From JBNGOQ01 sp050589645 (GTDB taxonomy: Bacteria > Bacteroidota > Bacteroidia > Flavobacteriales > Flavobacteriaceae): DNA of 64,000 nt. Numbering within the stretch: position 1 is the first letter of the stretch; each line of letters begins with the position of its first letter. The stretch lies in the NCBI RefSeq assembly GCF_050589645.1, contig NZ_JBNGOQ010000002.1, forward strand, positions 1 through 64,000, given 5' to 3'. The position numbers and the translations under genes were made by a program. Under the pieces are notes generated by a model, which was not told where the DNA came from, searched no databases, and was given only the letters and a program-made list of their open reading frames with translations. Positions 59,969 through 64,000 of the stretch are shown here, in pieces.

Positions 59969-59988
59969 TATATACTGTATGGTATATA
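59969..59988. promoter_or_regulatory. Candidate TetR operator
   Basis: TATATAC-TGTATG-GTATATA is a perfect 7-6-7 inverted repeat. It starts seven bases upstream of the -7 box, so it fills the space between the -33 and -7 elements. Position and symmetry suit a dimeric TetR repressor; binding is inferred. Confidence 0.55.
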
Positions 59989-59997
59989 TTTTTAAAT

Positions 59998-60043
59998 AAA
60001 AAAGACAGCCCGGTGAAATACCATTCCCCGAGATGTCTTTTTT
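59998..60043 (-). terminator. Terminator after clpB
   Basis: AAAAAAGACA (59998-60007) pairs perfectly with TGTCTTTTTT (60034-60043) around a 26-nt centre. On the minus strand the stem ends in a T-run. It lies 16 nt after the clpB stop. Confidence 0.75.
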
Positions 60044-60058
60044 GGTTTTTGCAGCCGC

Positions 60059-62659
60059 TTATTGGACCATTTCGTTCTGGTTTCTGAAGACCAGTTCATC
60101 GTCAAAAGAATCGAGCAGGATAATGCTGTCCGCCTTTATGGTTCCGCTGAGCAGCGTCTTTGATAGACTGTTCAACACTTCTTTTTGCATGACCCTTTTA
60201 ATGGGTCGCGCTCCGTATTGCGGATCATACCCCTTCTTGGCCAGATAGGCAATGGCTTCTTCGGTAGCATCCAATGTAATGTGCTGCTTGGATACCATTT
60301 TTTTCAATTGATCCAATTGCAGCGCTACGATTTTGGTGATGTCTTCCATGCTCAAAGGGGTGAACATAATAATATCATCAATTCTGTTCAGAAATTCGGG
60401 GCGCATGCTTTTTCGCAAAAGCCCCAGTACCTCGATTTTTGCCATTTCGGCGGCGCTGTCGATATCGCGTGCAGCTTCAAATTTCTCCTGTATGATATGG
60501 CTGCCCATATTACTGGTCATAATAATGATGGTGTTTTTGAAATCCGCTATCCTACCCTTGTTATCAGTAAGCCTTCCTTCGTCCAGAACCTGTAGGAGTA
60601 CATTGAAGGTGTCCGGATGCGCCTTTTCAATTTCATCTAACAGGACCACGGAATAAGGCCTTCTACGCACGGCCTCCGTAAGCTGTCCGCCCTCATCATA
60701 TCCTACATACCCAGGAGGTGCGCCTACCAGCCTGCTTACGGCATGTCTTTCCTGGTATTCGCTCATATCGATTCTTGTTATGGCATTTTCATCATCGAAC
60801 AAATAAGCTGCCAAGGTCTTTGCAAGTTCTGTTTTACCCACTCCGGTCGTCCCTAAAAAAAGGAAGGATCCAATGGGACGCTTGGTGTCCTGAAGACCCG
60901 CCCTACTTCTTCGTATGGCATCTGATACCGCATTGATGGCTTCTTCCTGGCCAACTACCCTTTTGTGCAATACCTGCTCCAGGCCCAGTAATTTTTCCCG
61001 TTCACTTTGCAACATTTTGGTTACCGGGATTCCCGTCCATTTGGCAACCACCTCTGCAATATCCTCGTTGGTGACCTCTTCCTTGATCAAGGTTTCGGAT
61101 TCTTGTTGGGCCTGCAGTTCCTCCTGCAATTCCTCGAGCTTTTCTTGGGACTCCTTAATCTTGCCATAGCGGATTTCTGCGACCTTTCCGTAATCCCCAT
61201 TGCGTTCTGCCCGTTCGGCTTCAAGCTTATAGTTCTCAATATCCTGCTTTGTCCTTTGTATCTCGTCTACCACTGTTTTTTCGCTCTCCCATTTTGCAAA
61301 AATTTCATTGCGTTCCTCTTTTAAATTGGCAAGATCAACGTTCAAGACCTTTAGCTTGGTAGTGTCGTTCTCTCGTTTGATTGCCTCGATCTCAATTTCC
61401 AACTGCATTATTTTTCGGTCAAGAACATCCAGTTCCTCGGGTTTGGAATTGATTTCCATACGGAGTTTTGAGGCGGCCTCGTCCATAAGGTCAATGGCCT
61501 TATCCGGCAAAAATCTATTGGTAATATACCGTTGTGACAATTCCACAGCGGCAATGACAGCCTCATCCTTGATGCGGACCTTGTGATGGGCCTCGTATTT
61601 TTCCTTAATACCGCGCAATATGGAGATGGCACTGTCCGTATCGGGCTCGGCCACCATTACTTTTTGAAACCGGCGCTCCAACGCCTTGTCCTTTTCAAAG
61701 TATTTTTGGTACTCGTCAAGGGTGGTGGCACCAATGGCACGTAATTCGCCCCTTGCCAGAGCGGGTTTAAGTATGTTGGCCGCATCCATGGCCCCTTGTC
61801 CGCCCCCTGCGCCCACCAGAGTGTGTATTTCATCAATAAAAAGCACAATATTGCCATCAGAAGTGGTAACCTCCTTAATGACCGCTTTTAGGCGCTCTTC
61901 AAACTCACCTTTGTATTTGGCACCAGCGATCAAGGCACCCATGTCCAATGAATAAAGTGTTTTGTCCTTTAGATTTTCGGGGATATCCCCCTGTACGATT
62001 CTATGGGCCAAACCTTCCGCTATGGCCGTTTTGCCCACCCCGGGCTCACCAACCAACATAGGGTTGTTCTTGGTTCTTCGCGATAAGATCTGGAGTACAC
62101 GGCGAATCTCTTCATCACGACCGATGACGGGATCCAAATTGCCGCTATCGGCCAGTTCATTCAGGTTCCTGGCATATTTGCTCAAGGCGTTATAGGTGTC
62201 CTCGGCACTTTGGGAATGCACCTTACCGCCCTTGCGAAGCTCTCCAATGGCTGCTTGTAGGTCTTTTTCCGTGGCACCCTGATCCTTAAGAATCTGGGCA
62301 ATTTTGCTCTTCGATTTAAAAATAGCCAATAGCAGATGCTCAATGGAAACATATTCGTCCTGCATCTTTTTTGCTATGTTGCTGGCTTCGGTCAGGGTTT
62401 TGCCCGATTCCCTGGAGAGCAAAAGCTCTCCACCATCTACCTTGGGATAGCTCTCCAATTCCTTCTCCAATACCTGATGAAGCAACGGAATATTAACGTT
62501 CAACTTTTTGAGTATGAACGGCAGTACGTTTTCATCCACCTCGGAAATGGCCTTGAAAATATGCTCATTTTCGATTTGTTGATGCCCCAAACCCTGCGCA
62601 ATTTGCTGCGCCTGTTGTATGGCCTCCTGAGATTTTATAGTAAAATTATTAAGGTTCAT
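60059..62659 (-). CDS. clpB: ATP-dependent chaperone ClpB
   Basis: An 866-residue Hsp100 disaggregase. It has an N-terminal ClpN domain (residues 1-145) and the first AAA+ domain with Walker A GEPGVGKTAIAEG. The ClpB-specific middle coiled coil covers about 400-530 (rich in Glu/Lys), and the second AAA+ domain has Walker A GTTGVGKTELAKT. YDPQYGARPIKRVMQKEV is the C-terminal sensor region. It lacks the IGF loop of ClpA/ClpX and does not need ClpP. It works with DnaK to dissolve aggregates after heat shock. It is monocistronic. Confidence 0.97.
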   Translation of the reverse strand: MNLNNFTIKSQEAIQQAQQIAQGLGHQQIENEHIFKAISEVDENVLPFILKKLNVNIPLLHQVLEKELESYPKVDGGELLLSRESGKTLTEASNIAKKMQDEYVSIEHLLLAIFKSKSKIAQILKDQGATEKDLQAAIGELRKGGKVHSQSAEDTYNALSKYARNLNELADSGNLDPVIGRDEEIRRVLQILSRRTKNNPMLVGEPGVGKTAIAEGLAHRIVQGDIPENLKDKTLYSLDMGALIAGAKYKGEFEERLKAVIKEVTTSDGNIVLFIDEIHTLVGAGGGQGAMDAANILKPALARGELRAIGATTLDEYQKYFEKDKALERRFQKVMVAEPDTDSAISILRGIKEKYEAHHKVRIKDEAVIAAVELSQRYITNRFLPDKAIDLMDEAASKLRMEINSKPEELDVLDRKIMQLEIEIEAIKRENDTTKLKVLNVDLANLKEERNEIFAKWESEKTVVDEIQRTKQDIENYKLEAERAERNGDYGKVAEIRYGKIKESQEKLEELQEELQAQQESETLIKEEVTNEDIAEVVAKWTGIPVTKMLQSEREKLLGLEQVLHKRVVGQEEAINAVSDAIRRSRAGLQDTKRPIGSFLFLGTTGVGKTELAKTLAAYLFDDENAITRIDMSEYQERHAVSRLVGAPPGYVGYDEGGQLTEAVRRRPYSVVLLDEIEKAHPDTFNVLLQVLDEGRLTDNKGRIADFKNTIIIMTSNMGSHIIQEKFEAARDIDSAAEMAKIEVLGLLRKSMRPEFLNRIDDIIMFTPLSMEDITKIVALQLDQLKKMVSKQHITLDATEEAIAYLAKKGYDPQYGARPIKRVMQKEVLNSLSKTLLSGTIKADSIILLDSFDDELVFRNQNEMVQ

Positions 62660-62731
62660 ATGTCTGTTTTTTTCTAGTGCAATGCTTACTTTTGATAGGG
62701 TAGGAGCAACAACCCTACCAACACGATTTAA

Positions 62732-62746
62732 CCGACAAAATGTCGG
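62732..62746. promoter_or_regulatory. Perfect palindrome between clpB and ytxJ
   Basis: CCGAC-AAAAT-GTCGG, a perfect 5-5-5 inverted repeat, lies 72 nt before clpB and 78 nt before ytxJ. It is not a CIRCE element. It could be an operator for heat-shock or redox control, or just chance; no clear -7 box was found for either gene. Confidence 0.3.
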
Positions 62747-62824
62747 ATAAACTCAATAAAAATAGGACATTTAGGCAGTATGTAAGCATATATATTTTAT
62801 GCGACTTACTTGTAAAGCAAACGT

Positions 62825-63220
62825 ATGGGATTATTTAAAACCTTATTGGGAAAGGGAAACGACAAACCGAAAAAAGAGGAAAAAGTACTTCCCTGGATTC
62901 CTTTGACCTCCCTGGAACAATTGGATGAAATTGAAAAAAGGTCGGCCGTCAAGACCCAGTTTATTTTTAAGCATTCGACAAGCTGTGGGATAAGCAGCAT
63001 GGTGATAAAGATGTTCTCCGATAGGTATTCCTTTTCGCAGGAGGAGGCAGACCTGTACTATTTGGACCTGCATAAGTATAGGGAAGTGTCCAATGAAACG
63101 GGGTACAAGTTTCAGGTAATGCACCAATCGCCCCAATTACTGATTATCCGCAACGGAAGTACGGTGGCCCATGAATCGCATGGGGCCATTATGGAGGTAG
63201 ATTTGGGAAAACATATATAA
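62825..63220 (+). CDS. ytxJ: Bacillithiol-system redox protein YtxJ
   Basis: A 131-residue thioredoxin-fold protein of the YtxJ (BrxC) family. The single active-site cysteine is in KHSTSCGISSMV, where other thioredoxin-like proteins have CxxC, and QVMHQSPQLLIIRNG contains the cis-Pro loop. YtxJ works with bacillithiol, removing it from cysteines, which points to bacillithiol as this organism's low-molecular-weight thiol. The stop codon runs into a strong terminator. Confidence 0.9.
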   Translation: MGLFKTLLGKGNDKPKKEEKVLPWIPLTSLEQLDEIEKRSAVKTQFIFKHSTSCGISSMVIKMFSDRYSFSQEEADLYYLDLHKYREVSNETGYKFQVMHQSPQLLIIRNGSTVAHESHGAIMEVDLGKHI

Positions 63221-63252
63221 AAAAGCCCCGACAGTTGCGTCGGGGCTTTTTT
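63219..63252. terminator. Bidirectional terminator between ytxJ and the window-end gene
   Basis: AAAAGCCCCGAC (63221-63232) pairs perfectly with GTCGGGGCTTTT (63239-63250); A/T extensions reach 63219 and 63252. It serves both convergent genes. Confidence 0.92.
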
Positions 63253-64000
63253 TAGTTGAATTTGTGTCTGGTGATGATTCCCTTGAGGCGGTTTTTTAAA
63301 TCCTCGCCTGCGTCATAGACCATTTGTTCGTTGGTAGGGAAGGGTACGGCACCTAATTTCAGCAGGGCCACCAAATCATTGTCCAAGGCCCGCTTGTCCC
63401 CATTATAATTGGCGTATATGTGTTCAAAAACAAACTCACTCGCCAAGGGATAGGAATTTAGTTGCTGCTTGCTGTGCAAGTCCGTAAAGCTTACATTACC
63501 CACCACCTGAGCAGATTTAAACTGGGTGAACTGATAAAAATCACAACGCACCGTTTTAAACTTGTCTATCTTGATTTTGTTTCCCAGGCTGTCCTTTACC
63601 ACATTGCCATTGGAATCCAATGCATATCTGTAACCATCCTTGATCTGCTTCTCCTTAACAATCTGTTTTTCGTTCACCTGTTCTGGTGAGATAAGGATAT
63701 CCCTAAAGGCCACCTGCATTTCATAATCGTATTTAACGGTGCTCAGGGGCGTGGTATGGTACTCTGTCCAGAGGTCGTTAAGATCATAGGCGTTGAAGTT
63801 CAATAATTCCTCCTCCAGTCTGCTGGGGACAATCTGTTCGGTGTCATTGATCATCTTTACCTTCACATAATCCAGACCTTTTGCATAAGCTTCTTCCATT
63901 CTTTTTTTGGTATCCTCAAAACCTGGGTTGATTTCGTTTAGATAACCAAAATCGGCATAGGCCTTTCTAAAGTCCTGTTTGCTGGATGCGTTTTTCACGA
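63252..64000 (-). CDS. Hypothetical protein, 5' end cut by the window edge
   Basis: At least 248 residues of the C-terminal part of a protein; the frame is open to the window end and the true start lies outside. The visible part begins with a helical segment resembling a tetratricopeptide repeat (DFRKAYADFGYLNEINPGFE) and continues with mixed alpha/beta sequence (SFTDLHSKQQLNSYPLASEF). No catalytic motif or known family is recognised. Similar flavobacterial proteins tend to be exported or lipoproteins, which cannot be checked here. Confidence 0.7.
   Translation of the reverse strand, partial: VKNASSKQDFRKAYADFGYLNEINPGFEDTKKRMEEAYAKGLDYVKVKMINDTEQIVPSRLEEELLNFNAYDLNDLWTEYHTTPLSTVKYDYEMQVAFRDILISPEQVNEKQIVKEKQIKDGYRYALDSNGNVVKDSLGNKIKIDKFKTVRCDFYQFTQFKSAQVVGNVSFTDLHSKQQLNSYPLASEFVFEHIYANYNGDKRALDNDLVALLKLGAVPFPTNEQMVYDAGEDLKNRLKGIITRHKFN

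Noticed and set aside
1..64000. CRISPR array, prophage, transposon or defence island
   Set aside because: No repeat-spacer pattern, integrase, transposase, toxin-antitoxin pair or restriction gene was recognised; gene content is core.

Overview
The window is a gene-dense stretch of core chromosome from a Bacteroidota bacterium, almost certainly a marine-type member of the Flavobacteriaceae. The evidence is lineage-typical proteins (PorP/SprF with a SPOR tail, DUF4835, DUF6048, DUF6452, DUF6503, DUF6768 and DUF6913 families, a 482-residue GAPDH, an omega subunit of the Bacteroidota type). Many start codons also lie 8-25 nt downstream of a TAnnTTTG or TAnnTTCG box, the -7 element of Bacteroidota promoters. 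A YtxJ protein suggests bacillithiol is used. The genus cannot be fixed from the sequence alone.

Layout. 1-368: the last bases of a 5S rRNA, its strong terminator, then a non-coding GC-rich array of perfect hairpins. 369-10.7 kb: amidohydrolase, HlyIII protein, a large Ig-like lipoprotein, a ZIP transporter, a THUMP rRNA methyltransferase, the rlmD-DUF6452-DUF6048 operon and an ECF sigma factor with a membrane partner. 10.8-17.9 kb: rocD, rplS-membrane protein-trmD, a GNAT enzyme, a coiled-coil membrane protein, GAPDH and a Deg-type protease. 18-24.4 kb: dapF-GNAT-mltG, a lysozyme-like exported protein, the dnaA-phosphatase-methylase operon and a thioesterase. 24.4-35.3 kb: the ribD-HAD-EamA-YigZ operon, GNAT-prmC-LOG-ligA, a two-gene (split) 5'-nucleotidase and DUF6913-dapA. 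35.4-45 kb: bamD-rpoZ-coaBC-DUF4835, SRPBCC protein, recN, fabI and GT2-YbbR-coaE. 45-55.1 kb: a two-component system, then two minus-strand operons (yggS-exonuclease-K+ channel-miaA-gntK and oxidoreductase-hydroxyacyl-CoA dehydrogenase-DUF1015). 55.2-64 kb: pcm, smpB, DUF6503 and SixA-like lipoproteins, PorP-SPOR protein, a TetR regulator with a likely operator, clpB, ytxJ and a gene cut by the window edge.

The genes are mainly housekeeping: translation and RNA modification (rplS, trmD, rlmD, THUMP enzyme, prmC, smpB, miaA), replication and repair (dnaA, ligA, recN), lysine and peptidoglycan precursors (dapA, dapF, mltG), CoA, fatty-acid and riboflavin synthesis (coaBC, coaE, fabI, ribD), envelope assembly (bamD, PorP/SprF) and protein quality control (clpB, Deg protease, pcm).

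I saw no transposase, integrase, phage gene, CRISPR array, tRNA or recognisable defence system. The most unusual signals are regulatory or architectural: hairpin elements of one repeat family at both 0.1 and 47.5 kb, promoters nearly touching the smpB and rlmD start codons, a long leader before rplS, the TetR palindrome in its own promoter, a sigma factor with an overlapping membrane partner, and a split nucleotidase in reversed order. Several starts were moved to internal codons using signal peptides, family length or promoter position.
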